NCBI RefSeq assembly: GCF_037094465.1
Contig: NZ_CP146609.1
Location: 1,048,501-1,112,500, forward strand
Direction: 5' to 3'
DNA from: Pseudodesulfovibrio sp. 5S69
Lineage (GTDB): Bacteria > Desulfobacterota > Desulfovibrionia > Desulfovibrionales > Desulfovibrionaceae
DNA: 64,000 bases
The position numbers were made by a program, and so were the translations under genes. Under the pieces are notes generated by a model. The model saw only the letters and a program-made list of their open reading frames with translations. It did not search any database and was not told the DNA's origin. Positions 1 through 9,057 of the stretch are shown piece by piece. Numbering within the stretch: position 1 is the first letter of the stretch; each line of letters starts with the position of its first letter.

Positions 1-228
1 GGCGTGCCGAGCAAGAAGTTCGGCGAGGAATGCGGCGCCTTCGTCATCCGCAAGGGCGACGCGGACATCGAGGTCGAGGACATCATCGACTACTGCCGGG
101 GCAAGATCGCGCGGTACAAGATTCCCAAGTACGTCACCTTCGTGGACACCTACCCCATGACCGCATCGGGCAAGATCCAGAAATACAAACTCCGCGACAT
201 GGCCGCCGAACTGTGGCCCGACGCGTAG
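1..228 (+). CDS. AMP-dependent acyl-CoA synthetase, C-terminal fragment
   Basis: The reading frame is open from the window edge to a TAG at 226-228, so only the last 75 residues are present. They form the C-terminal lid domain of AMP-forming acyl-CoA/acid-thiol ligases: GKIARYKIPKYVTFVD is followed by TASGKIQKYKLRD, whose SGKIQK lysine is the usual adenylation lysine. The enzyme would activate a carboxylic acid to its CoA thioester through an acyl-adenylate. The substrate cannot be read from this fragment. A second synthetase of the superfamily follows at 1107, with a cupin regulator between them, which suggests a small fatty- or organic-acid activation locus. Confidence 0.85.
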   Translation, partial: GVPSKKFGEECGAFVIRKGDADIEVEDIIDYCRGKIARYKIPKYVTFVDTYPMTASGKIQKYKLRDMAAELWPDA

Positions 229-460
229 GCGAATAGTGTAAAAGGCGGGGACGGCCTCCGGCAGGGAGGTCTCCCCCGAATCCCTTGCCGCCCGGTTCGG
301 CAAGGGGTAGGCCATGTGGACGGCGTGCGCGGAACCCGTATAGGGGCCTTACCGTTCGCCGTCGCAATCCTTCGCCGCTTGGCTGCGGGGGACATGCCGT
401 TTCGGCGGGCCCGGGGCAGGGTTCGGCCGCCGAACTCATTGTTTTTCCAGGAGGTATGGA

Positions 461-1009
461 ATGGAACAGTACAAGGAGATCGCGCCCCGTCTGGTGGGCG
501 TGCGTGAGGGCGTCGGCTGGACGCCCAAGGAGATGGCCGACCTGCTCGGGGTGTCCGAGGAAAAGGTTACGGCCTACGAAACCGGGACCGTGGAGATCCC
601 GGTGGGCTACCTGCTCGATGTCTCCCGGCTGTGCCGGGTGGACCTGACCACGCTCATTTCCGGCCGCGAGCCGCACCTCAAGTCCTACTCGCTGGTGCGC
701 AAGGACGAGGGCTTCGCCGTGGACCGGCGCAAGGACTACGACTACAAGTCGCTCGGCTACAAGTTCGCCGGGCGCGAGATGGAGCCGTTCCTGATCACGG
801 TCCCGCCCAAGTCGGGCGAGGACATGACCGAGACCTCGCACCGGGGCCAGGAGTTCATCTACGTGCTCGAAGGCCGCCTTGAGGTGCGCCTGGGCGGCGA
901 GCCGATCATCGTCGAGCCCGGCGATTCGCTCTACTTCAACTCGGAAACGGGCCACGCCCTGCGCGGCCTGGACGGCAAGTCCGTCCGTTTTCTCGACGTG
1001 ATTCTATAG
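461..1009 (+). CDS. XRE-family transcriptional regulator with C-terminal cupin sensor domain
   Basis: The 182-residue protein has an N-terminal helix-turn-helix of the XRE type (about residues 10-65, with WTPKEMADLLGVSEEKV as the recognition region). A cupin barrel follows (about 105-180), with the metal/ligand signature HRGQEFIYVLEG and PGDSLYFNSETGHAL. Such proteins are one-component regulators that bind a small ligand in the cupin. The start is set by AGGAGG six bases before the ATG. It lies between two acyl-CoA synthetase genes on the same strand, with 97 bp to the second, so it probably controls one or both. The ligand is unknown; an organic acid or its CoA ester is a guess from context. 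Confidence 0.9.
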   Translation: MEQYKEIAPRLVGVREGVGWTPKEMADLLGVSEEKVTAYETGTVEIPVGYLLDVSRLCRVDLTTLISGREPHLKSYSLVRKDEGFAVDRRKDYDYKSLGYKFAGREMEPFLITVPPKSGEDMTETSHRGQEFIYVLEGRLEVRLGGEPIIVEPGDSLYFNSETGHALRGLDGKSVRFLDVIL

Positions 1010-1106
1010 GGTCGGCCGGGAATTCCCCGACCCGCCCGGAAAAAGTTGACCGATTTTTGTTGCGGAAAAAATCACGAAAGCTGATCTGAATCACGGAGAA
1101 AAAACC

Positions 1107-2744
1107 ATGTTTACCAAAGAAGAATACGCCGATTACAAGGATTTTTGCGAACGTTACACACCCGAATGCCCCGAGGACTTCAACTTCGCCTTCGACGTCC
1201 TGGACGCCAAGGACCCGAAGGCCCCGGCGCTGATTCACGTGGACGACGGCTACAACCGGCGCGATCTAAACTTCGGCTTCTTCCAGGAGTCCTCCTCCAG
1301 GCTGGCCAACGCGCTGGTGGCCAAGGGGGTGAAAAAGGGCGACCGTGTCATGGTCATCCTCTACCGGCGGCTGGAATACTGGGTGGTCATGCTCGCCCTG
1401 CACCGCATCGGCGCGGTGCCCATCCCGTCCCCGTCCCTGCTGACCAAGAAGGACATCCGCGAGCGCGTCAACTACGCGGGCATCTCGGCGCTGATCTGCG
1501 AGGACTCCATCGTGGAGCGGGTGGACAAGGCCCGGCCCGACTGTCCCGGCCTGAAGTTGCTCGTCCAGGTGGAAGGCAAGGCCGCAAACGGCTGGCTCGA
1601 CTACGACGCGCTGCTCGCCTCGGGCGACCCGAGCTTCCCGCGCACCCCGGACTCCCCCGGCGGCGACGACCCCATGGTTATCTTCTTTTCCAGCGGCACC
1701 ACCGGCCTGCCCAAAATGGTCCTGCACAACCACAAGTACGCCGCGTCCCACTACACCACCGGCGCGCTGTGGCACGACCTGGAAGACGGCGACGTGCACC
1801 TGACCGTGTCGGACACGGGCTGGGGCAAGTCGGTCTGGGGCAAGTTCTACGGCCAGTGGATGGCCGGGGCGATCATTTTCGTCTGGGACTTCCGGGGCAA
1901 GTTCCACCCCGGCGACCTGCTCCAGGTCATGGCCGACAACAAGATCACCACCTTCTGCGCGCCGCCGACCATCTACCGGTTCCTGGTGCGCGAGGACCTT
2001 TCCAAGTACGACCTGTCTTCCCTGCGCCACTGCACCACGGCGGGCGAGCTGCTCAACGACTCGGTCTTCCTCGCCTGGGAAAAGGCCGTGGGCATGCCCA
2101 TCTTCGAAGGCTACGGCCAGACCGAGACCACCCTGCAGGTGGCCACCTTCAAGTTCATGGAGCCCAAGCCCGGTTCCATCGGGAAACCGGTGCCCGGCTG
2201 GAACATCGCGCTCATGGACGAGGAAGGCAACAAAGTGCCCCAGGGCGAGGAGGGCGAGATCTGCATCAGCATCGACTCGCCCGTGCTCGGCCTGTTCGAC
2301 TCCTACATGGACGAGCCGGGCAAGACCGCCTGCGTCAAATGCGACGGCTGGTACCACACCGGCGACAAGGCCTGGGCCGACGAGGACGGCTATCTCTGGT
2401 TCATGGGCCGCACCGACGACCTGATCAAGTCCTCGGGCTACCGCATCGGACCGTTCGAGGTGGAGTCCGCCCTGGTGGCCCACGAGGCGGTCATCGAGGC
2501 CGCGGTCACCGGCCTGCCCGACGACGTGCGCGGCCAGTTGGTCAAGGCCACTGTGGTGCTCGCCCCGGGATACGAGGGCGACGAGAAGTTAACCAAGCAG
2601 CTCCAGGCCTTTGTCCGCGAGTTGACCGCGCCCTACAAGTACCCGCGCGTCATCGACTACGTGGACGAGCTGCCCAAGACCATCTCCGGCAAGATCAAAC
2701 GCAAGGAAATCCGCGAAGCCGACCTCGCCAGACTGGCGAAGTAG
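1107..2744 (+). CDS. AMP-forming acyl-CoA synthetase (medium-chain type)
   Basis: This is a full-length 545-residue acid-thiol ligase. The ATP-binding loop SSGTTGLPK lies near residue 195, the adenine motif FEGYGQTET near 335, the hinge GRTDDLIKSSGYRIGP near 435 and the C-terminal catalytic lysine in ISGKIKRKEIR near 528. Length and the TAGELLN and GYGQTE blocks resemble the medium-chain (ACSM-like) branch rather than acetyl-CoA synthetase, so a short- or medium-chain fatty or aromatic acid is likely; the exact substrate cannot be read. A GGAG precedes the ATG. It follows the XRE-cupin gene on the same strand and probably belongs to its regulon. The protein appears cytoplasmic. Confidence 0.92.
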   Translation: MFTKEEYADYKDFCERYTPECPEDFNFAFDVLDAKDPKAPALIHVDDGYNRRDLNFGFFQESSSRLANALVAKGVKKGDRVMVILYRRLEYWVVMLALHRIGAVPIPSPSLLTKKDIRERVNYAGISALICEDSIVERVDKARPDCPGLKLLVQVEGKAANGWLDYDALLASGDPSFPRTPDSPGGDDPMVIFFSSGTTGLPKMVLHNHKYAASHYTTGALWHDLEDGDVHLTVSDTGWGKSVWGKFYGQWMAGAIIFVWDFRGKFHPGDLLQVMADNKITTFCAPPTIYRFLVREDLSKYDLSSLRHCTTAGELLNDSVFLAWEKAVGMPIFEGYGQTETTLQVATFKFMEPKPGSIGKPVPGWNIALMDEEGNKVPQGEEGEICISIDSPVLGLFDSYMDEPGKTACVKCDGWYHTGDKAWADEDGYLWFMGRTDDLIKSSGYRIGPFEVESALVAHEAVIEAAVTGLPDDVRGQLVKATVVLAPGYEGDEKLTKQLQAFVRELTAPYKYPRVIDYVDELPKTISGKIKRKEIREADLARLAK

Positions 2745-2749
2745 GGGTT

Positions 2750-2805
2750 CCGGCGGCCGGGGGAGGGGAGGGAAACCTCTTTCCCCCGGCCTCTCCCTTC
2801 CCGCC
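2750..2805 (+). repeat. Family A intergenic palindrome, degenerate copy
   Basis: Just after the synthetase stop is TTCCGGCGGCCGGGGGAGGG, with a partly paired purine/pyrimidine tract and a C-rich return arm. It resembles the left half of the better copies at 9058 and 25771 in position, opening block and composition. The right-hand AAACTTTTTGTG block is absent, so this is a decayed or partial copy. Confidence 0.45.
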
Positions 2806-3014
2806 CTTTGCCGAACCTCCCGGCAGCTTCCGCGAACGCCGGCCCGCGTCCGTCCCCGGTGTCTTGCCCGCCACCTATAACGATTGTGTTGTAAGATGGA
2901 GGCGTTGTGCTATGGTCCTCCTCAGTGGGGTGGTGCGGCCGTGTTCCGCGCCGGATCGTTCCATCCTGCTTTGATCCCCCCCCCGAGCGCGAGCGAGACA
3001 TGGAGTCGATTCGG

Positions 3015-4904
3015 ATGAGTGATGCTGTGAGCAAGGAAAAGTCCCTGGAAGAGGTCCACGGGTCCGTCCAGACCCGACACCCCAAATTGTGGAAACGCAT
3101 TTTCGCCTTTGCCGGACCGGCGTACCTGGTCAGCGTCGGGTACATGGACCCCGGCAACTGGGCCACGGACCTCGAGGGCGGCTCCCGGTTCGGCTACGCC
3201 CTGATCTGGGTCGTGCTGATGTCCAACATGATGGCCGTGCTGCTCCAGACCCTGGCCGCCCGGCTCGGCATCGTCACCGGCAAGGACCTGGCCCAGGCCT
3301 GCCGGGCCGAATACTCCAAGGCCGCCTCGTTCGTCCTGTGGATTTTATGCGAAATAGCCATCGCGGCCTGCGACCTGGCCGAGCTGCTCGGGACCATCCT
3401 CGGCCTGAACCTGCTGTTCGGCCTGCCCCTGCTCTGGGGCGCGGCCGTGACCCTGCTCGACACCTTCCTGCTGCTGGCCATCCAGCGGCTGGGCATCCGC
3501 AAGATGGAGGCCTTCATCCTTTCCCTGATCACGGTCATCGCCGGAGGATTCGTGGTCAATCTCTTTCTCGCCAAGCCGGATTGGGGCGCGGCGGCGGCAG
3601 GGCTGGTGCCCAGCATACCGACCGGCTCGGTGTACATCATCCTGGGCATCATCGGGGCCACGGTCATGCCCCACAACCTGTACCTGCATTCGTCCCTGGT
3701 GCAGACGCGGAACGTCTCCCGGCTGGTGGACGCCAAGGCCCAGGCCTGCCGCTTCAACCTGCTCGACTCGACCATCGCCCTGAACGCGGCCTTTTTCGTC
3801 AACGCGGCCATACTGGTCCTCGCCGCCGCGGTCTTTTATCGGAACGGCATCGTGGTCACCGAGATCCAGCAGGCGGACCAGATGCTCGAACAACTGCTCG
3901 GTTCCCAGGTGGCCCCCATCGCCTTCGGCCTGGCCTTGCTGGCCGCAGGACAGAGTTCCACCCTGACCGGGACCCTGGCCGGCCAGATCGTCATGGAGGG
4001 GTTCGTCAAGATCCGGCTGCGTCCCCACGTCAGGCGGCTCATCACCCGGTGCATCGCGCTGCTCCCGGCCGTGGTGGTCATCGCCATCTTCGGCGACAGG
4101 GGGACCTACAGGCTGCTCATCCTCAGCCAGGTCATCCTCAGCCTGCAACTGCCGTTCGCCATCGTCCCGCTGGTCCACTTCACCAGCGACAAGCTGAAGA
4201 TGGGCTCGTTCGTCAACCGGTGGTGGGCCAAGATCCTGGCCTGGGCGTCGTCGGCGATCATCATCGGATTGAACGGCAAGCTGGTGTACGACCAGATTGC
4301 CGAATGGGGCAGCGAGGGCACGCCGTTCATCGTCACGGCGCTGATCATCCTGATCGCGGCGGTGACCGGGCTCTTTCTCGTCTACCTGCTGGTCATGCCG
4401 CTCATACGCGGCGACAAGGGCTGGGCCGAGGAGGCGCCGGGCGGAGCGGGCGCAATCATCGGGAAGATCGAGACGAAAAAGACGCGGCACATCGTCGCGG
4501 CGCTCGGGCGGGACTCGGGCGATGCGCCGATCATCAACCGGGCGCTTTCCCTGGCCAAGCAGGAGGGGGCCATGCTGACCCTGGTCCACGTGGTCGATAC
4601 GGCGCTGGCGCACGTCTACGACAACAGCGAGGACGGCGGGCAGAACGTCTACGACGAACACACCCGCGAGGACGAACAGTACCTGTCGGAGATCGTGGAT
4701 GAGATCTGCACCACCGGCGTGGCCGTGGAGATGGCGCTGCTGTTCGGCAACCCGTCCCGCGAGCTGATCCGCTTCGCCGCCGCCCACAACGTGGACATGC
4801 TGGTCATGGGGTCCCACGGCCACCGGCTGCTGGGCGACCTGCTCTGGGGCGAGACCGTGGAGCCGGTCCGCCACAAGGTCGACATACCGATCCTGGTCGT
4901 CTAG
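3015..4904 (+). CDS. Nramp-family divalent metal transporter fused to a C-terminal universal stress (UspA) domain
   Basis: From this start the protein has 629 residues. Residues about 30-460 form a multi-span Nramp (MntH-type) transporter. The metal-coordinating DPGN is in the first helix (near residue 45) and the second signature MPHNLYLHS is near 217, so Mn2+ or Fe2+ import with protons is likely. The last 150 residues are a cytoplasmic UspA domain ending in VMGSHGHRLLGDLLWG, which carries the G-x2-G-x-G-type nucleotide-binding loop. The ATG at 3015 has a GGAG nine bases upstream. An in-frame ATG at 3000 and a GTG at 2907 are alternatives, but the latter adds an unlikely Arg/Pro-rich leader. 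The fusion suggests transport coupled to nucleotide or stress sensing; that is inference. Confidence 0.9.
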   Translation: MSDAVSKEKSLEEVHGSVQTRHPKLWKRIFAFAGPAYLVSVGYMDPGNWATDLEGGSRFGYALIWVVLMSNMMAVLLQTLAARLGIVTGKDLAQACRAEYSKAASFVLWILCEIAIAACDLAELLGTILGLNLLFGLPLLWGAAVTLLDTFLLLAIQRLGIRKMEAFILSLITVIAGGFVVNLFLAKPDWGAAAAGLVPSIPTGSVYIILGIIGATVMPHNLYLHSSLVQTRNVSRLVDAKAQACRFNLLDSTIALNAAFFVNAAILVLAAAVFYRNGIVVTEIQQADQMLEQLLGSQVAPIAFGLALLAAGQSSTLTGTLAGQIVMEGFVKIRLRPHVRRLITRCIALLPAVVVIAIFGDRGTYRLLILSQVILSLQLPFAIVPLVHFTSDKLKMGSFVNRWWAKILAWASSAIIIGLNGKLVYDQIAEWGSEGTPFIVTALIILIAAVTGLFLVYLLVMPLIRGDKGWAEEAPGGAGAIIGKIETKKTRHIVAALGRDSGDAPIINRALSLAKQEGAMLTLVHVVDTALAHVYDNSEDGGQNVYDEHTREDEQYLSEIVDEICTTGVAVEMALLFGNPSRELIRFAAAHNVDMLVMGSHGHRLLGDLLWGETVEPVRHKVDIPILVV

Positions 4905-4911
4905 GCGCAGA

Positions 4912-4942
4912 AAAAGCGGCCCCGAAAACCGGGTCCGCTTTT
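4912..4942 (+). terminator. Rho-independent terminator after the Nramp gene
   Basis: Arms AAAAGCGGCCCCG (4912-4924) and CGGGTCCGCTTTT (4930-4942) pair over 13 positions with one mismatch around a 5-base loop, followed by CTCTTT. It lies 7 bp after the Nramp stop. The A-rich and T-rich ends could also serve the minus-strand gene ending at 4991. Confidence 0.75.
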
Positions 4943-4990
4943 CTCTTTCCATGGCAGGGGCGGCGGTCCGTCCCGCGTTCCGGGGACGCC

Positions 4991-5248
4991 CTACTGTTTG
5001 GTTCCCTTTTCCTCGGCCTCGGCGGCCTCGGCTTCGGCCACGCCCTCCTCGGTGAGCAGGGTGGCGTAGGCATCCTTGAAGATCAGCTTGGTGGCCAGTT
5101 CATCGGCCTTCTCGCCGAGCTCCATGAGCCGTTCGAGGAAGTCGAGGATGAGCAGGCGGCGTTCCTCCTCGCCGTTTTCGAACTCGAATTTGCAGTCGCC
5201 GGAGTCGAAATAGTGGGCCACGCGTTCCAGATAGTCGATGTCGAGCAT
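4991..5248 (-). CDS. Small acidic protein of unknown function
   Basis: This is an 85-residue, strongly acidic protein that I do not recognise. It starts MLDIDYLERVAHYFDSGDCKF, is predicted to be mostly helical, and ends in an Ala/Glu-rich tail. A GGAGG upstream supports the ATG. It lies 23 bp after rlmH on the same strand, downstream of the phosphoesterase and rlmH, so it is probably the last gene of that operon. There is no signal peptide or membrane segment, so a cytosolic protein is expected. Codon use matches its neighbours and the frame is clean. Confidence 0.7.
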   Translation of the reverse strand: MLDIDYLERVAHYFDSGDCKFEFENGEEERRLLILDFLERLMELGEKADELATKLIFKDAYATLLTEEGVAEAEAAEAEEKGTKQ

Positions 5249-5271
5249 GGGAGAGCCTCCGTCGGTCGAGC

Positions 5272-5742
5272 CTAATCGTGATGATAGGGCATGTTTTTAT
5301 GAATGGTCCCGGCGCGGTAGAGCTGTTCGAGGAGCAGGAGCCGGGCCAGCTCGTGGGGCAGGGTCATGTCGCTCAAACGGATGGTATGGCGGGCGGCGGC
5401 CTTGACCTCGTCCGACAGCCCGAACGGCCCGCCGATGACGAAGACCGGGCGCTGGTTGGGCGCGTCGGTCCAGGCCTTGAGTTGGTCGGCAAGCCGGCGG
5501 CTGGTCAGCCGTTCGCCGAACTCGTCCAGGAGGATGAGCACGTCGCCGGGCCTGACCTTGGCCAGGATGCGTTCACCCTCCACCTTGTTCTTGTCCGCCG
5601 GGGGGAGCTTGCCGGGCGCGTCCTTGATGACCGTCTCCTCCAGCTGGAAGAAGCGCGACAGCTTTTTCCAGTACAGGGCGCACCCGTCCCGCGAAAAGGA
5701 CTCCTTGAGCTTGCCCACCCAGAGGAAACCGATCTTGCTCAT
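5272..5742 (-). CDS. rlmH: 23S rRNA (pseudouridine1915-N3)-methyltransferase
   Basis: The 156-residue protein matches the SPOUT-class RlmH family in length and motifs. DVLILLDEFGERLTS lies mid-protein, the SAM-binding knot contains FVIGGPFGLSDEV, and the C-terminal block LPHELARLLLLEQLYRA ends in PYHHD. RlmH methylates pseudouridine 1915 in helix 69 of 23S rRNA, using S-adenosylmethionine on the assembled 70S ribosome. Its ATG directly follows the stop codon of the upstream phosphoesterase gene, so the two are probably translationally coupled. Confidence 0.95.
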   Translation of the reverse strand: MSKIGFLWVGKLKESFSRDGCALYWKKLSRFFQLEETVIKDAPGKLPPADKNKVEGERILAKVRPGDVLILLDEFGERLTSRRLADQLKAWTDAPNQRPVFVIGGPFGLSDEVKAAARHTIRLSDMTLPHELARLLLLEQLYRAGTIHKNMPYHHD

Positions 5743-6399
5743 CTAGACGCTCTCAAGGCTGGCGGTCACGGTCTCGCCGTCGAAATCGATGCGCACGAAC
5801 CCGCCGCCCGCAAGCATGCCGGGGTTGATGACCGGGGTCTCGCCGATGCGGTCGACCCCCGCGGCCTCGTGGATGTGGCCGGTCACGGCCAGGACGGGCT
5901 GGACCCTTTCCAGAAAGGCGCGCACGCCGGGGCTGCCCACGTGTTGGCCGTTGCCGAGCCGGTCCAGCGCGGTGTCGGCGGGCGGCTCGTGGATGACGCA
6001 GATGAGCCGGTCGAACCCGTCCGCCTGGGCATGGGTCCGGTCCAGCCATTGGGCCAGGGTCGATTCCGGGACCTCGCCGGGCGTGCCGAACGGGGTGGGA
6101 GTGGACAACCCCACGCCCATGAGCCCGAGGCCCGGAGCCAGCTCGCGCACGCGCAGATGGATGTCCATGTCCTGCTCGCGGATGTAGGCGGTCACACCGT
6201 CCGAGTCCATGTTGCCGGGCTGGGCCAGGATGCGCGGATTGTACCGGGCCACGGCATCGAGCACGCGTTTGCCCGCCTCGCGGCCGCCCCGGTTGGTCAG
6301 GTCCCCGGTGACGATCACCCCGTCCGCTTCGGCCAGGCCGGGTACGGACCCGAGCAGGCCGGTCGATTCGTGTATGTCGCCGAAAGCTATCCAATACAT
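5743..6399 (-). CDS. Calcineurin-like metallophosphoesterase
   Basis: The 218-residue protein carries the metallophosphoesterase motif set in order: GDIHE (residue 7), GDLTNR (about 32), GNMD (about 61), a mid-protein histidine in CVIHEPP and GHIHE (about 173). These ligands hold a two-metal centre that hydrolyses phosphomonoesters or diesters. The third motif is usually GNHD/GNHE; here methionine replaces histidine, a change seen in some YfcE/MJ0936-like phosphodiesterases. The substrate is unknown. GAGG precedes the ATG. It is the first gene of a short minus-strand unit with rlmH and the 85-residue protein. Confidence 0.88.
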   Translation of the reverse strand: MYWIAFGDIHESTGLLGSVPGLAEADGVIVTGDLTNRGGREAGKRVLDAVARYNPRILAQPGNMDSDGVTAYIREQDMDIHLRVRELAPGLGLMGVGLSTPTPFGTPGEVPESTLAQWLDRTHAQADGFDRLICVIHEPPADTALDRLGNGQHVGSPGVRAFLERVQPVLAVTGHIHEAAGVDRIGETPVINPGMLAGGGFVRIDFDGETVTASLESV

Positions 6400-6545
6400 G
6401 CGCTACCTCGCATCGATTTGCAGAGAACCTAGCGGGGAGACCCGGCCGAGTCAACGTCCGAAGCGAGTCGGGATGCCGTCGCCGGCACGGTGCGCGAGGA
6501 TGATCGGCGGCTCTGCCGAGCTGCTGCCCGAAGGGCCTCCGGCCC

Positions 6546-8963
6546 CTACTTGGCGCAGCCCCCGGGGCTGGTCTTGAGGGCCAGTTCGGCCAGCTCGGCC
6601 AGGCGCTGGTCCACCTTGCGGTACAGGGTGCCGAGCGGGTACTGCCCGTTCTTGCCGCGCGTGCCGCACTTCAGCCCGGTCAGGATGAACAGGGCTTCCT
6701 CGATGGACTTGACCGGGAAGATGTGGAATTTGCCCTCGTCCACGGCCCGGACCACTTCGTCCTTGAGCATCAGGTTGACCACGTTGTCCGCGGGCAGGAT
6801 CACGCCCTGGCGGCCGGTCAGCTTGCGCCTGCGGCAGACCTCGAAGAACCCTTCGATCTTGCGGTTGACTCCGCCCACGGCCATGACCGCGCCACTCTGC
6901 GAGACCGCGCCCGTCATGGCGTAGGACAGGTTGATGGGCGTGTCGGACAGGGCCGAGAGCAGGGAGGCCAGCTCCGCGCCCGAGGCCGAGTCGCCCTCGA
7001 TGCCCGCGTACGACTGCTCGAAGCAGAGCGACCCGGTCAGCACGATGGGCTTGTTTTGGGCGAACAGGCGGACCAGGTAGGACTTGATGATCATCATCCC
7101 CTTGGTGTGGATGGGGCCGCCCAACTGGGCCTCGCGCTCCAGGTCGAGGATGCCGCCGTGGCCCACGCCCACGGTGCAGGAAATTTGATGCGGCAGGCCG
7201 AACTCGTAGTCGCCGAACAGGGTCACGGACAGCCCGTTGGCCCGGCCCGTGCCGAATCCGTCCGTATCCACCTTGATGACCTGGCGGTCGTAGTCGGCCA
7301 TGAACTCCTCTTCATAGAGGTTCACGCGGTAGTCCTTGGCCCAGACCGCCTCGCTCATGGCCGTCTGGTCCACGTTCTCCTTGCCCGCCATGCGCGCCAA
7401 AGCCGAGGCCTCGATCATGCGCTCGCGGATCAGCGGGATGTACAGGGAGAGCCGCTTCTGGTCTTCCACCAGCCGGGAGGCGAAGTCGATGAGCCCGGCC
7501 ATGGCCTCGCGGGTCAGGGGCAGGACCCCGGCCTCGCGCGCGGTCTGGCCGATGATCGAGACGTAGTTGCGGATGTTCGCCGCCGTGCGCATGGCCGCGT
7601 GTTGCAGATGCGCTTTGAGCTTGAAATACTTGGCGAACCGGTCGTCGTTGTAGAGCAGGATCTCGTAGTGTTCGTCCGTGCCGATGAGGACCACCTTGAG
7701 GTCCAGGTCGATAGGCTCGGGCTGGATGGTCCGGGCGCGGACCTGCTCCGGGTCCACCGGGTCCTCGATGCGCGACTGGCCGGACCTGAGGGCCCGCAAC
7801 AGCCCTTCCCAGGAGCTCGGGTTGGACAGCAGATCCTCCACGTTCAGGATCAGGAACCCCCCGTTGGCCTGATGCAGGGAGCCCGCCTTGATCAGGGTGA
7901 AGTCCGTGTACAGCGCGCCCATCTCGGCCTCGCGCTCGATGGAGCCGAGCAGGTTGAACGGGGTGGGGTGGTCCTCGACCACCACGGGCGCGCCCTTGGT
8001 CTTGCCGTTGTCCACGAACAGGTTGACCTCGAACCGGGTGAAGAAGTCCTCGCCCGACGGCATGCCCTCGGGCAGGAGCCCGGCCAAGGAAGTATCGCGC
8101 GGCAAGAACTGGTCCACGTTGTCCACCACCTCGTCCACCACGGCCTCGAAATAGGCGGGCAACCCCTCGATGTCCTTGAACTTGTCGGAGACCTGGGTGA
8201 AACAGTCCTCCATGACCGTCTTGGCGGTCTCCCGCTGCAGCGCGCTCTCGGAGTCGCGCATCTCCATCTCGTTCTGGTTGATCTGGCGCAGGATGGAGCT
8301 GACTCCGGCCAGCAGCTCTTCGCCCTTGGCCTTGAGCTTTTTGCGATGGGCGGGCTTGAGCTTGTCGAAATCCTTGTCCGAGACCACCTCGCCGTCCACG
8401 ATGGGCGACAGGGTCAGCACGCCCTCGTCGTCCAGCGACAGGGAGAAGTTCTCCTTCTCGGCCGTGTCGTCCATCTCGTTGAACAGTTCCTCGCGCTTGG
8501 CGTTGAACTTCTTGACGATGCGCTCGTGCTTCTTCTGGAAGGTGTCCTTCTCGAACCGGGCCGGGATCTCCTGGCGGATGTGGGCCATGGCCTTGTTCTG
8601 GGCCAGCTTGAATTTGCGCCCCTTCCCGGCGGGCAGGGACACGGCGATGGGTTTGTCGCTGTCCTCGAAATTGTACAGGTAGACCCAGTCCGCCGGGGGC
8701 GTGGCCTTGGCCGCTGCGGGCTGCAGGAACGACTTCACGAAATAGGTGCGGCCCATGTTCGGCTCGCCCGCCACATACAGGTTGTGCTCGTTGCCCCTGA
8801 TCTCAAGCGCCAGCGACAAGGCGTGGATCGCCCTGGGCTGCAATTTGGAATAGACGTTTCGCGCCGGGACATCGGCGCTGGTGGCGTAGGGAATGGTGGC
8901 CGGGTCCATGGCCGCCCGCAGCTTGGAGCCGGGCAGGCTTTTGGGAAGGGTCGTTTTGGTCAT
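6546..8963 (-). CDS. Lon-related ATP-dependent protease (LonB-like, AAA_32 + Lon C-terminal domain)
   Basis: The protein has 805 residues from the ATG at 8963; a GTG at 8999 would add 12. The N-terminal ATPase has a Walker A-like loop, GEPNMGRTYF, in which arginine replaces the usual lysine. A helical insertion rich in Lys/Glu follows (about 110-230). The C-terminal Lon protease domain contains the catalytic serine in EGDSASGAEL and the catalytic lysine in GGVNRKIEGFF, so the dyad is intact. It belongs to the Lon-related group that often lies apart from canonical lon. Expected role: cytosolic degradation of selected or damaged proteins. The open reading frame ends 146 bp before the phosphoesterase start. 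Confidence 0.88.
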   Translation of the reverse strand: MTKTTLPKSLPGSKLRAAMDPATIPYATSADVPARNVYSKLQPRAIHALSLALEIRGNEHNLYVAGEPNMGRTYFVKSFLQPAAAKATPPADWVYLYNFEDSDKPIAVSLPAGKGRKFKLAQNKAMAHIRQEIPARFEKDTFQKKHERIVKKFNAKREELFNEMDDTAEKENFSLSLDDEGVLTLSPIVDGEVVSDKDFDKLKPAHRKKLKAKGEELLAGVSSILRQINQNEMEMRDSESALQRETAKTVMEDCFTQVSDKFKDIEGLPAYFEAVVDEVVDNVDQFLPRDTSLAGLLPEGMPSGEDFFTRFEVNLFVDNGKTKGAPVVVEDHPTPFNLLGSIEREAEMGALYTDFTLIKAGSLHQANGGFLILNVEDLLSNPSSWEGLLRALRSGQSRIEDPVDPEQVRARTIQPEPIDLDLKVVLIGTDEHYEILLYNDDRFAKYFKLKAHLQHAAMRTAANIRNYVSIIGQTAREAGVLPLTREAMAGLIDFASRLVEDQKRLSLYIPLIRERMIEASALARMAGKENVDQTAMSEAVWAKDYRVNLYEEEFMADYDRQVIKVDTDGFGTGRANGLSVTLFGDYEFGLPHQISCTVGVGHGGILDLEREAQLGGPIHTKGMMIIKSYLVRLFAQNKPIVLTGSLCFEQSYAGIEGDSASGAELASLLSALSDTPINLSYAMTGAVSQSGAVMAVGGVNRKIEGFFEVCRRRKLTGRQGVILPADNVVNLMLKDEVVRAVDEGKFHIFPVKSIEEALFILTGLKCGTRGKNGQYPLGTLYRKVDQRLAELAELALKTSPGGCAK

Positions 8964-9057
8964 CGGTACTCGTTCAGGTTGATTTTGCGCGGCGTTCACA
9001 CCGTATCCCGTTTCTAAGCCCTTTCCCCACGCTTGTCACCATCCGCGTGGCGGGGGG

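Noticed and set aside
2745..3014. Manganese riboswitch before the Nramp gene
   Set aside because: No conserved yybP-ykoY loop motifs were found; the region holds a decayed family A repeat and ordinary sequence.
5278..6432. Plus-strand open frame opposite rlmH and the phosphoesterase
   Set aside because: It is antisense to two clear genes and typical of GC-rich third-position bias.
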